From Bradyrhizobium diversitatis (GTDB lineage: Bacteria > Pseudomonadota > Alphaproteobacteria > Rhizobiales > Xanthobacteraceae): a stretch of 64,000 nucleotides of DNA. Within the stretch, counting starts at the first letter, position 1, and the number at the start of each line of letters is the position of its first letter. Location of the stretch: NCBI RefSeq assembly GCF_016031635.1, contig NZ_JACEGD010000021.1, forward strand, positions 124,001 to 188,000. Direction: 5' to 3'. Both the position numbers and the translations under genes were made by a program. The notes beneath the pieces were generated by a model, which was not told the origin of the DNA, searched no databases, and saw only the letters and a list, made by a program, of their open reading frames with translations. Positions 34,860 through 42,900 of this stretch are shown here, in pieces.

Positions 34860-35477
34860 TCAGCCCAGCGCCGTTGGATGTAGCACCGGCTGATAGCCGG
34901 CGATGATCGCGCGCAGTGTCGAGGGGGGCGTCAGCAACTTCACGTCGTCAAGCTGACGCGCGCTGGCGGCATAGCCCGCCGGCGACCACAGCAGCGCCCT
35001 TCCCTGCATCACCAGGAAACTGTCTTCGCCCTGCTGCACCATCGCGCCGGCCGGCAAGTCTGCCCACGGCATCGGGAGCGGGTGCAATCGCTTGCGGCCG
35101 CGATGGAGACGCTCACGATGCAGCACGGCATCCATCGTCTTCGCGCTGATGCCGCTTGCACAATTGCCCGCTTCCCACGCGGCGCGGAATTGCCTGGCAT
35201 CGTCCCGTCGGCAGAAGAAGCAGGGACGATGGCCCGCGGCAAAGGCGGTGGCCTCGTCGAGGAAGAACAGCTCGGTCCAGCTCCGGCGCGCCATCACCGG
35301 CCGCCGCCAACCGCGGAATTCGCACAGGCAGGTGATCCACGCCGGCGACGACCAGCGCTTTTTCAACAGCGTCTTGGTCGCGGGATCGTGGATGATGCCG
35401 CGATTGCCGGTGAACATCCCGCGATGCGGGGTGACGATGATGTCGCCGGTGGGCGTGACGCGGTTTTGCAGCGGCAT
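34860..35477 (-). CDS. Conserved hypothetical protein with CxxC-like motif
   Basis: This protein has 205 residues from the ATG at 35477, which has GGAGG 5 bp upstream; a GTG at 35489 is less likely. The protein is cytoplasmic and basic, with Trp- and Arg-rich segments such as AWITCLCEFRGWRRPVM and the motif HRPCFFCRRDDARQFRAAW near 85-103, which could bind a metal. The C-terminal half holds LPAGAMVQ and LWSPAGYA. Similar proteins are common in Bradyrhizobium and relatives, but I know of no function. It is convergent with the MetE-like gene. Confidence 0.75.
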   Translation of the reverse strand: MPLQNRVTPTGDIIVTPHRGMFTGNRGIIHDPATKTLLKKRWSSPAWITCLCEFRGWRRPVMARRSWTELFFLDEATAFAAGHRPCFFCRRDDARQFRAAWEAGNCASGISAKTMDAVLHRERLHRGRKRLHPLPMPWADLPAGAMVQQGEDSFLVMQGRALLWSPAGYAASARQLDDVKLLTPPSTLRAIIAGYQPVLHPTALG

Positions 35478-35492
35478 GGGTGCCTCCACTCG

Positions 35493-35572
35493 TCATTGCG
35501 AGCGAAGCGAAGCAATCCAGACTACTTCCGCGGATGCATTTCTGGATTGCTTCGCTTCGCTCGCAATGACGG
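35493..35572. repeat. Intergenic palindrome, class A
   Basis: CGTCATTGCGAGCGAAGCGAAGCAATCCAG at the left and CTGGATTGCTTCGCTTCGCTCGCAATGACG at the right form near-perfect 30-bp arms around CGCGGATGCATTT. It is the best-preserved class-A copy in the window. Confidence 0.93.
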
Positions 35573-35578
35573 GGATGG

Positions 35579-36106
35579 TTACCCCGCCCCGTCGCGCAGC
35601 GGCGGGTGGTAGGACAGCGCGGTGTCCCAGGGAAAGAAGATCCAGGTGTCCTGCGAGACTTCCGTGATGAAAGTGTCGACCAGCGGGCGTCCCATCGGCT
35701 TGGCATAGACGGTGGCGAAATGCGCATCGGGCAGCATCTCGCGCACCATCCTGCCGGTCTTGCCGGTGTCGACGAGGTCGTCGACGATCAGGAGTCCCTT
35801 GCCGGTGCCGCCGCCGAGCTTCATGGCCGCGTCCGAAATGCCCTTGAGGACCTGGAGCTCGCCCTGCTTGTCGTGATCGTAGCTGGCGATACAGACCGTG
35901 TCGATCACGCGCACCCCTAACTCGCGCGCCACGATCGCGGCGGGCACCAGGCCGCCCCGGGTGATCGCGATCACCGCGTGGAACGGACCGACCTCGTTGA
36001 GCCGCCAGGTCAACGCCCGGCAGTCCCGGTGGAACTGGTCCCACGAGACCGGAAAGGCCTTGCCCGCCCGCTCCTGTGCACTCAGTTCCGGTGCTTCACC
36101 AGCCAT
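35579..36106 (-). CDS. gpt: Xanthine-guanine phosphoribosyltransferase
   Basis: This 175-residue purine-salvage enzyme joins xanthine or guanine to PRPP to give XMP or GMP. The PRPP-binding signature GLLIVDDLVDTGKT lies near 104-117, ITRGGLVPAAIVAREL near 48-63 contributes to the nucleotide site, and the C-terminal WIFFPWD matches the base-binding segment of E. coli Gpt. Length is close to the family norm (about 152-175). It is followed downstream by a class-A palindrome. Expression control is not visible. Confidence 0.93.
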   Translation of the reverse strand: MAGEAPELSAQERAGKAFPVSWDQFHRDCRALTWRLNEVGPFHAVIAITRGGLVPAAIVARELGVRVIDTVCIASYDHDKQGELQVLKGISDAAMKLGGGTGKGLLIVDDLVDTGKTGRMVREMLPDAHFATVYAKPMGRPLVDTFITEVSQDTWIFFPWDTALSYHPPLRDGAG

Positions 36107-36133
36107 TGTCGTCTCCTGCTGCGTCAGGCCGTG

Positions 36134-36871
36134 CTAGCGTGTGACGTTCAATCCCGCCAGCATTTCCTTCACCGCCGCCATCGCCGCGGCGAGCTTCTCC
36201 GGATCGCGCGAGCGCACCACCAGATTGGTGTTCGGCTTCTGCTCCTCGTCCATGAAGGGATAGCTGCCGATGATGGTGTCGGGATGGGCGGCGGCGATCG
36301 CCCGCAGCGGGCTGCCGATGTCGCCCTCGCGCGCATTGGCGCGGACCGATTCGGAGAGCATGCGCACGCCCGATTTCAGCTTGGGCGAGACGATATCCAT
36401 CATCGCCTGCATGATCGACGGCACGCCGGCCATGACGATGACGTTGCCGATCTTGAAGCCGGGAGCGAGGATGGTCGCGCTCTGGATCAGCTCGGCACCG
36501 TCGGGGATGCGGGCCATGCGCAGGCGGGCCTCGTTGAGGTCCTGCTCGCTCCAGCGCTCGCGGAAGCGGGCGACGACCTCCGGATGGTGATCGATACCGA
36601 CGCCGAACGCCTTGGCGACGGCATCGGCGGTGATGTCGTCATGCGTCGGGCCGATGCCACCCGTGGTGAAGACGTAGCTGTAGCGATGCCGCAGCGCGTC
36701 CAGGGCGGCGATGATGTCGGCCTCGTCGTCGGAAACAATCCGGACCTCCTTCAGGTCGATGCCGATATTGGTCAGGTACTCGGCGATGAAGCCGATATTC
36801 TTGTCCTTGGTCCGGCCGGACAGGATTTCGTCCCCAATGACCAGAATGCCCGCCGTGACGATGTCGCTCAT
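36134..36871 (-). CDS. CinA-like molybdopterin-binding domain protein
   Basis: This 245-residue protein has the CinA N-terminal fold (MoCF_biosynth): AGILVIGDEILSGRTKDKN near 7-25, VSDDEADI near 46-53 and FTTGGIGPTHDDITADAVAKAFG near 68-90. It lacks the C-terminal nicotinamide-nucleotide deamidase domain of full CinA. In related proteins this domain hydrolyses ADP-ribose or related nucleotides. A cytoplasmic role in nucleotide repair is plausible. It lies 27 bp upstream of the gpt gene and may be co-transcribed with it. Confidence 0.9.
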   Translation of the reverse strand: MSDIVTAGILVIGDEILSGRTKDKNIGFIAEYLTNIGIDLKEVRIVSDDEADIIAALDALRHRYSYVFTTGGIGPTHDDITADAVAKAFGVGIDHHPEVVARFRERWSEQDLNEARLRMARIPDGAELIQSATILAPGFKIGNVIVMAGVPSIMQAMMDIVSPKLKSGVRMLSESVRANAREGDIGSPLRAIAAAHPDTIIGSYPFMDEEQKPNTNLVVRSRDPEKLAAAMAAVKEMLAGLNVTR

Positions 36872-37153
36872 GCCTTAAGTCCCTCAACTGTGACGCCGAC
36901 TTTGCCGAGGTAACGCGTTGAAGTCACGTGGTTTTGCTTCTGAAATAAGCAGTCCTCAGCCATTTTTTCAGGCAAGCCGCCGGCCGTCCCCGGCAAATGC
37001 CCCTCCTCCATGCTTATCGCGCTGGCCCGGCCCTTGCTACCTCCTAGGGAAGTCATGCACTCTCACGGCATGGCCACAGGACGTTGCGGTCTTCAGCAAG
37101 GCCCAAGCGCCCTGACCAATGGTGCAACGCCTGGGGGAGAACAGTCGGAATCC

Positions 37154-38572
37154 ATGGCAGTCGCGTTTGACGAAATGAATGTTGCCGGCGGAGACCTTCG
37201 CCCCGCCTATCGGGAGCTGGCGCGCTGGCTCAAGGAAACGCCCCCCGAAGCCCTCGAATATCGGCGCCAGGAGGCTGAGCTCCTGTTCCGCCGGATCGGC
37301 ATCACCTTCGCGGTCTACGGCGATTCCGAGTCCACCGAGCGCCTGATCCCCTTCGACGTGATCCCGCGGATCATGTCCGGCAAGGAATGGGCGCTGCTGG
37401 AGAAGGGGCTGAAGCAGCGCGTGCGCGCGCTCAACATGTTCCTGCGCGACATCTATCACGGCCGCGACATCCTCCGCGCCGAGATCGTGCCCGGCGATCT
37501 GATCTTCCAGAACCCGGTGTTCCGCCCCGAGATGAACGGCCAGCAGGTGCCGCACGACGTCTACGTGCACATCGCCGGCATCGACATCGTCCGGGTCGAC
37601 GCCGAGGACTTCATCGTGCTGGAGGACAACGCCCGCACGCCGTCGGGCGTATCCTACATGCTGGAAAACCGCGAGATCATGATGCGGCTGTTTCCGGATC
37701 TGTTCGCCCGCCACAAGGTCGCGCCGGTCGAGCGCTACCCGGACGAGCTGCTCGCAGCCCTGCGCTCGGTCGCGCCGCTAAGCGCCTCCAGCGAGCCGAC
37801 CGTCGCCCTGCTCACGCCCGGCGTCTACAACTCGGCCTATTACGAGCACTCGTTCCTCGCAGACAAGCTCGGCATCGAGCTGGTCGAAGGCCGTGACCTC
37901 ATCGTCAAGAACAACGAAGTGTTCATGCGGACGACGGAAGGGCTGAAGCGGGTCGACGTGATCTATCGCCGTGTCGACGACGATTTCCTCGATCCCCTCA
38001 CCTTCCGTCCCGACTCCGTGCTCGGCGTGCCCGGCCTGATGTCGGCCTACGCAGCCGGCAACATCACGCTCGCCAACGCCGTCGGCACCGGCATCGCCGA
38101 TGACAAGGCGATCTACTCCTACATGCCCGACATCGTGAAGTTCTATCTCGGCGAGGAGCCGATCCTGAAGAACGTGCCGACCTGGCGCTGCCGCGAGCCG
38201 AAGGATCTCGCCTATGTGCTGGACAACTTAAGCGAGCTCGTCGTCAAGGAAGTGCACGGCTCCGGCGGCTACGGCATGCTGATCGGCCCCGCTGCGACCA
38301 AGGCGACGATCGAAGCTTTCCGCGACAAGCTCAAGCGCGAGCCGGAAGGTTTCATCGCGCAGCCGACGCTGGCGCTCTCGACCTGTCCGACCTGCACCGC
38401 ATCCGGCCTCGCCCCGCGCCATGTCGACTTGCGCCCCTTCGTGCTCACGGGCAGCAAGAGCACCACGATCGTGCCGGGCGGACTCACACGGGTCGCGCTC
38501 AAGGAAGGCTCCCTGGTGGTGAATTCAAGCCAGGGCGGCGGCACCAAAGACACCTGGATCCTGGACGAGTAG
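37154..38572 (+). CDS. Circularly permuted type 2 ATP-grasp protein (Anbu cluster)
   Basis: This protein has 472 residues from the ATG at 37154 (MAVAFDEMN). A start at 37055 with a good GGGAAG site would add 33 residues. It is COG2308/DUF404-DUF407 type: AEIVPGDLIFQNPVFRPEM, VLEDNARTPSGVSYMLENR near 155-173, VKEVHGSGGYGMLIGP near 364-379 and a C-terminal GSLVVNSSQGGGTKDTWIL. The family is predicted to form amide or peptide bonds with ATP. The alpha-E gene follows after 4 bp, then a transglutaminase and Anbu: the conserved Anbu gene set. Confidence 0.93.
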   Translation: MAVAFDEMNVAGGDLRPAYRELARWLKETPPEALEYRRQEAELLFRRIGITFAVYGDSESTERLIPFDVIPRIMSGKEWALLEKGLKQRVRALNMFLRDIYHGRDILRAEIVPGDLIFQNPVFRPEMNGQQVPHDVYVHIAGIDIVRVDAEDFIVLEDNARTPSGVSYMLENREIMMRLFPDLFARHKVAPVERYPDELLAALRSVAPLSASSEPTVALLTPGVYNSAYYEHSFLADKLGIELVEGRDLIVKNNEVFMRTTEGLKRVDVIYRRVDDDFLDPLTFRPDSVLGVPGLMSAYAAGNITLANAVGTGIADDKAIYSYMPDIVKFYLGEEPILKNVPTWRCREPKDLAYVLDNLSELVVKEVHGSGGYGMLIGPAATKATIEAFRDKLKREPEGFIAQPTLALSTCPTCTASGLAPRHVDLRPFVLTGSKSTTIVPGGLTRVALKEGSLVVNSSQGGGTKDTWILDE

Positions 38573-38576
38573 AGAG

Positions 38577-39521
38577 ATGCTGTCGCGTACCGCCGAAAAC
38601 CTCTACTGGCTCGCCCGCTACGTCGAACGGGCCGAATATCTCGCGCGCACCATCGATGCGACGCTGCGCGTCACCGCGCTTCCCGCCGCCTATATCGGCA
38701 AGACCAATGAATGGGATTCGGCGCTGCTCACCGCCGGCGTCGCCGCGAGCTTCTATCAGGCCTATGAGGAAGCCAACGAGCACAACGTCGTCGAGTATCT
38801 CTCGTTCTCCCAGAACAACCCGTCCTCGATCAGGAACTGCATCGAGGCGGCGCGGCTGAACTCGCGCTCGGTGCGCACCGCGCTCACCAGCGAGATGTGG
38901 GACACCATCAACTCGGCCTGGATCGAGCTTCAGGCGGTGTGGAGCAAGGGCACCTCGACGCGCGAGGACCTCGCCAAGTTCCTGCGCTTCGTGCAGGAGA
39001 CCTCGCTGCGCTTCGACGGCTCGGCCTACCGGACCATGCTGCGCAACGACGCTTACTGGTTCTCGCGCATGGGCGTTCATCTGGAGCGCGCCGACAACAC
39101 CGCGCGCATTCTCGACGTGAAGTACCACGTGCTGTTGCCCGAGGAGGAGCATGTCGGCGGCCCGCTCGACTTCTATCAATGGAGCTCGATCCTGCGCTCG
39201 GTCTCGGCGCTGACGGCCTATCACTGGGTCTATCGCGAGACGCTGAAGCCGTGGCTGATCGCGGATCTGCTCATCCTCAACGACACGCTGCCGCGCTCGC
39301 TCGCCAGCTGCTACGGCAACCTCGTGCGCAACCTCGACCAGATCGGCGTCGCCTATGGCCGCCAGGGCCCGGCCCAGCGACACGCCCGCGGCATCCGCAA
39401 CCGGCTGGAACACAGCAATATGAACGACATTTTCCAGCATGGCGTGCATGAATTCATCCAGGAATTCATCACGGACAATTCCAGGCTGGGCGAAATCATC
39501 ACGAAGCAGTATTTGATCTAG
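38577..39521 (+). CDS. Alpha-E domain protein (DUF403)
   Basis: This 314-residue, almost wholly alpha-helical protein has a start (LSRTAENLYWLARYVERAEYLARTID) that is the family hallmark. RMGVHLERADNTARILDVKYH near 161-181 and the repeated Glu-Arg pairs are conserved. It is the standard partner of the COG2308 ATP-grasp protein and starts 4 bp after it with an AGAGAG site. The function is not established; a joint peptide-tagging or synthesis role with the ATP-grasp enzyme has been proposed from gene neighbourhoods. Confidence 0.93.
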   Translation: MLSRTAENLYWLARYVERAEYLARTIDATLRVTALPAAYIGKTNEWDSALLTAGVAASFYQAYEEANEHNVVEYLSFSQNNPSSIRNCIEAARLNSRSVRTALTSEMWDTINSAWIELQAVWSKGTSTREDLAKFLRFVQETSLRFDGSAYRTMLRNDAYWFSRMGVHLERADNTARILDVKYHVLLPEEEHVGGPLDFYQWSSILRSVSALTAYHWVYRETLKPWLIADLLILNDTLPRSLASCYGNLVRNLDQIGVAYGRQGPAQRHARGIRNRLEHSNMNDIFQHGVHEFIQEFITDNSRLGEIITKQYLI

Positions 39522-39545
39522 CCGAGACTGAAACCTTCACCTTTC

Positions 39546-39625
39546 GTCATTCTGGGGCGATGCGAAGCATCGAACCCGGAATCTCGAGATTCCGGGTCTG
39601 GCGCTTCGCGCCATCCCGGAATGAC
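39546..39625. repeat. Intergenic palindrome, class B (compact)
   Basis: GTCATTCTGGGGCG outer arm, the central CCGGAATCTCGAGATTCCGG and the right arm CATCCCGGAATGAC. It is the same compact form as 20137-20215. Its right end contains an ATG (39621) in frame with the transglutaminase gene. Confidence 0.9.
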
Positions 39626-39638
39626 GGATCAAAACACC

Positions 39639-40487
39639 ATGCGCCTGCGAATCCAGCACATCACGACCTATCGCTACGAACCGCCGGCCACCAGCGTGAT
39701 CCAGATCCTGCGCATGACGCCTGGCAGTCATGACGGGCAATACGTCGCGGAATGGCAGATCGACGTCTCCACCGACACCAAGCTCGACATGCATGAGGAC
39801 GCGTTCGGCAACGTCACCCACGTGCTGTCCTGCGGACCTGTCGGCGACATCCAGATCACGGCAGAAGGGCTGATCGAGACCCACGATACCGGCGGCGTGC
39901 TACGCGGCACGGACGAGCGTTTCCCGGCCGGGATGTTCCTGCGCTCCACCGACCTCACCTCCGTCAATCCGGCGATGACGGCGGTTGCGCGCCAGTTGCG
40001 CAGCGAGGCCGAGAGCGACACGCTGAGCTTCCTGCACACGCTGATGACGCAGATTGCCGATCACATGACGTTCGACGAAGACCCCACCAACAGTGGCACG
40101 TCCGCGGTGGAGGCGTTCGCGCTCAAGCGCGGGGTCTGCCAGGATTACGCGCACATCTTCATCGCCTGCGCCCGGGCCGGTGGCGTGCCGGCGCGGTTCG
40201 TCTCCGGGCACTTTCTGCGATCGGACGACACGGCGCACCAGGAGGCCGGCCATGCCTGGGCGGAGGCCTACGTGCCCGATCTCGGCTGGGTCGGCTTCGA
40301 TCCCGCCAACAGCATCTGCGCCACCGACGCCCATGTGCGCGTTGCGATCGGGCTCGACTATCTCGGCGCGGCACCGGTGCGTGGCACGCGCTATGGCGGC
40401 GGCACGGAAACGCTGGCGGTGGCCGTGAAGGTCGAGCAGACCAGCCGCGGCGGGCAGTCGCAATCGCAGTCCCAGCGGCAGAGCTAG
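39639..40487 (+). CDS. Transglutaminase-like cysteine protease (Anbu cluster)
   Basis: This protein has 282 residues from MRLRIQHITTYRYEPP; an in-frame ATG at 39621 lies in the repeat and would add six residues. It has a bacterial transglutaminase N-terminal beta domain (1-90), then the catalytic core with Cys in KRGVCQDYAH (about 167), His in AGHAWAEAY (about 204) and Asp in GFDPAN (about 219). Relatives act as proteases or amidases. In Anbu clusters it may trim the product made by the ATP-grasp/alpha-E pair. No signal peptide. The C-terminal tail is Gln/Ser-rich. Confidence 0.92.
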   Translation: MRLRIQHITTYRYEPPATSVIQILRMTPGSHDGQYVAEWQIDVSTDTKLDMHEDAFGNVTHVLSCGPVGDIQITAEGLIETHDTGGVLRGTDERFPAGMFLRSTDLTSVNPAMTAVARQLRSEAESDTLSFLHTLMTQIADHMTFDEDPTNSGTSAVEAFALKRGVCQDYAHIFIACARAGGVPARFVSGHFLRSDDTAHQEAGHAWAEAYVPDLGWVGFDPANSICATDAHVRVAIGLDYLGAAPVRGTRYGGGTETLAVAVKVEQTSRGGQSQSQSQRQS

Positions 40488-40554
40488 GTGCTGCCGGACG
40501 AGCGCATGCGCCGTGCTACAATCGCGGGATCGGATCAGCCCAGCGAGGTAGCCC

Positions 40555-40962
40555 ATGGCGACTGTAAAACTGCTTTCGGATGACGAACTCTCCGCCGACG
40601 CGCGCGCCGTTTTCGACGACATCCGGATGGTGCGGAAGTCGGATTTCGTCAACAATTTCTGGCGGGCGCTGGCGCATGATCCGAAGACGCTGCGGCGGAC
40701 CTGGGAGAGCATCAAGGACGTGATGGCTCCGGGTGCGCTCGATCCCAAGGTCAAGGAAATGCTTTATGTGGCGGTTTCGATCGCGCATGGCTGCAGCTAC
40801 TGCATCCACTCGCACACCGTCGCCGCACGGGCCAAGGGCATGACCGAGGCCGAATATGGCGAGCTGCTCGCCATCGTCGGCATGGCTGCGGAGACGAACC
40901 GGCTGGTCACGGCGCTCGGCGTGCCCGTCGACGAGGCGTTTCTGGTGGACGCGGCGGATTGA
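40555..40962 (+). CDS. Carboxymuconolactone decarboxylase/AhpD-like protein
   Basis: This 135-residue helical protein has the AhpD-type motif HGCSYCIHSHTVAARAKGMTEAE near 77-99. The CxxC (Cys79 and Cys82) and the following His are the alkylhydroperoxidase active site. KVKEMLYVAVSIAH precedes it as in the family. It probably reduces peroxides or acts as a thiol oxidoreductase in a dimer or trimer. It starts 67 bp after the transglutaminase gene, within the Anbu cluster but not part of the commonly conserved core. Confidence 0.9.
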   Translation: MATVKLLSDDELSADARAVFDDIRMVRKSDFVNNFWRALAHDPKTLRRTWESIKDVMAPGALDPKVKEMLYVAVSIAHGCSYCIHSHTVAARAKGMTEAEYGELLAIVGMAAETNRLVTALGVPVDEAFLVDAAD

Positions 40963-40968
40963 GCGACC

Positions 40969-41073
40969 GTCATTCCGGGGCGCGACGAAGTTGCGAGCCC
41001 CGGAATCCATCAAGCGGCACGGTTAGCGGATGAATGGATTCCGGGTTCGCGCTGGCGCGCGCCCCGGAATGAC
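40969..41073. repeat. Intergenic palindrome, class B
   Basis: GTCATTCCGGGGCGCGACGAAGT with AGCCCCGGAATCCAT on the left; ATGGATTCCGGGTTCGCG and GCGCCCCGGAATGAC on the right. It is between the AhpD-like gene and the Anbu gene; the remaining bases to 41146 show no other feature. Confidence 0.9.
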
Positions 41074-41146
41074 GGCCGGAATCGGGGGTTGGACCGGACC
41101 TCGAAATTGGCTAGTAATTCCGCGCAAACGCGTTCGGGGACTGGAA

Positions 41147-41905
41147 ATGACCTATTGTTGCGGAATCCTGGTTCGGGACGGTCTGGTGATGATCGCCGAC
41201 ACCCGCACCAATGCCGGCCTCGACAACGTCTCGACCTTCCGCAAGCTGCACATCTTCTCCAAGCCCGGCGAGCGCATCATGGCGATCGCCAGCGCCGGCA
41301 ACCTCGCCATCAGCCAGTCGGTGCTCTCCACCCTGACCGAAGGCCTGGAGGATCCCAACACGGGCGAGATCGAGACGCTGATGAACGCGCCGACCATGTT
41401 CCAGGCCGCCCAGCGCATCGGCCGGGCGATCCGGGCGGTGCATGCCACCGAAGGACCGGCGCTGAAGTCCGAGGACGTGTCCTTCGACGTCTCCTTCCTG
41501 TTCGGCGGCCAGATCAAGGGCGCGCGCATGCGTCTGTTCATGGTCTACACCGCCGGCAATTTCATCGAGTGCACCACCGACACGCCCTACCTGCAGATCG
41601 GCGAGCACAAATACGGCAAGCCGGTGCTCGACCGCGCCATGCATTACGACGTCGAACTTTACGAGGCGCTGAAGACCGGCCTGATCTCGATGGATTCGAC
41701 GATGCGCTCGAACCTCGGCGTCGGCCTGCCGATCGACGTGCTGGTGGTGCGCACGGACGCCTGTGAAGCCGATCTCAACCACCGCATCGAGGCGGGCGAA
41801 CCCTATTTCCACGATTTGCGCTCGCGCTGGTCGGCGGCGTTGCGCGCCGCGCACCAGAACATTCCGCGCCCGCCCTACAAGAACGAAAAAGAACCCAAAA
41901 CCTGA
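41147..41905 (+). CDS. Anbu proteasome-like peptidase
   Basis: This protein has 252 residues and starts MTYCCGILVRDGLVMIADTRTN. The Thr directly after Met is the proposed nucleophile exposed by Met removal, and the Asp and Thr/Arg in ADTRTN match the proteasome beta-subunit fold. Anbu (ancestral beta subunit) is a predicted proteasome and HslV relative that forms a helical or open ring. It closes the ATP-grasp, alpha-E, transglutaminase cluster. The start at 41147 is chosen because the family needs MT at the N-terminus; an open frame begins 39 codons earlier. Confidence 0.92.
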   Translation: MTYCCGILVRDGLVMIADTRTNAGLDNVSTFRKLHIFSKPGERIMAIASAGNLAISQSVLSTLTEGLEDPNTGEIETLMNAPTMFQAAQRIGRAIRAVHATEGPALKSEDVSFDVSFLFGGQIKGARMRLFMVYTAGNFIECTTDTPYLQIGEHKYGKPVLDRAMHYDVELYEALKTGLISMDSTMRSNLGVGLPIDVLVVRTDACEADLNHRIEAGEPYFHDLRSRWSAALRAAHQNIPRPPYKNEKEPKT

Positions 41906-41931
41906 CAGCAAAAGAGAAAAGGCAGGAAACG

Positions 41932-42690
41932 ATGAGTGAAGCGAAAAAGATCGCGTTGGTGACCGGCGCCGGCACCGGTGTCGGGCGCGCAGCGTCGCTG
42001 GCGCTGATGAACACCGGCTTCACCGTGGTGCTCGCAGGGCGCCGGCTCGACATGCTCGAGGACACGGCGAAGCTCGGCCCCGCCGGAAAGAGTCTCTGCG
42101 TCACCGCCGACATGACCAAGCCGGAGCAGATCGCCGCGCTGTTCGACAAGGTGAAGGCAACCTATGGTCGCCTCGACGTGCTGTTCAACAATGCCGGCAT
42201 GGGCGCGCCGGCCGTGAACTTCGAGGACCTCAGCCTCGAGCAGTGGCAGGCGGTGGTGAACACCAACCTCACCGGCCCGTTCCTGTGCACCCAGCACGCC
42301 TTCCGCATCATGAAGGACCAGACCCCGCGCGGCGGCCGCATCATCAACAACGGCTCGATCTCGGCGCATGCGCCGCGGCCGTTCTCGGCCGCCTACACCT
42401 CGACCAAGCACGCCATCACGGGCCTGACCAAGGCCAGCAATCTCGACGGGCGCATGTACGACATCGCGGTCGGCCAGGTCGATATCGGCAATGCGGCGAC
42501 GCCGATGACCGACCGTATGGTCAACGGCCCCGGCGTGCTGCAGCCCGACGGCACCACCAAGCACGAGCCGCGCATGGACGCCAAGGCGGTCGGCGACGCC
42601 GTCGCCTACATGGCCGGCCTGCCGCTCGACGCCAACGTGCTGACGATGACGGTGATGGCGACCAAGATGCCGTTCGTGGGGCGGGGCTGA
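41932..42690 (+). CDS. SDR family oxidoreductase
   Basis: This 252-residue classical short-chain dehydrogenase/reductase has the nucleotide-binding TGAGTGVG at 11-18, NNAGMG near 86-91, and the active-site Ser in NNGSIS (about 141), Tyr in YTSTKH (about 154) and Lys (about 158). Oxidation or reduction of an alcohol/ketone with NAD(P) is expected; the substrate is unknown. It starts 26 bp after the Anbu gene with GGCAGGAAAC upstream, so may share its transcript. Confidence 0.93.
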   Translation: MSEAKKIALVTGAGTGVGRAASLALMNTGFTVVLAGRRLDMLEDTAKLGPAGKSLCVTADMTKPEQIAALFDKVKATYGRLDVLFNNAGMGAPAVNFEDLSLEQWQAVVNTNLTGPFLCTQHAFRIMKDQTPRGGRIINNGSISAHAPRPFSAAYTSTKHAITGLTKASNLDGRMYDIAVGQVDIGNAATPMTDRMVNGPGVLQPDGTTKHEPRMDAKAVGDAVAYMAGLPLDANVLTMTVMATKMPFVGRG

Positions 42691-42794
42691 ACTAAAACTG
42701 CGAAAACAACCCCATGCACAGTAGGCGTCAAGAGGCGCCTGCTGTTGCCGGGCTGCGGGGGTAATGTGAGCTAACATCCTGCACTGCCACCACA

Positions 42795-42882
42795 TTCGTC
42801 ATTGCGAGCGCAGCGAAGCAATCCAGAATCTTTCCGCGGGGAGATTCTGGATTACTTCATCGCAAGGGCTCCTCGCAATGAC
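42795..42882. repeat. Intergenic palindrome, class A (eroded)
   Basis: The left arm CGTCATTGCGAGCGCAGCGAAGCAATCCAG is intact. The right arm is interrupted (TCTGGATTACTTC, then CTCGCAATGACG). It sits between the SDR gene and the MFS gene, whose 3' ends face each other. The upstream part of the gap (42691-42794) shows no gene. Confidence 0.85.
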
Positions 42883-42900
42883 GGAGGAGAGAGCGGAGGC

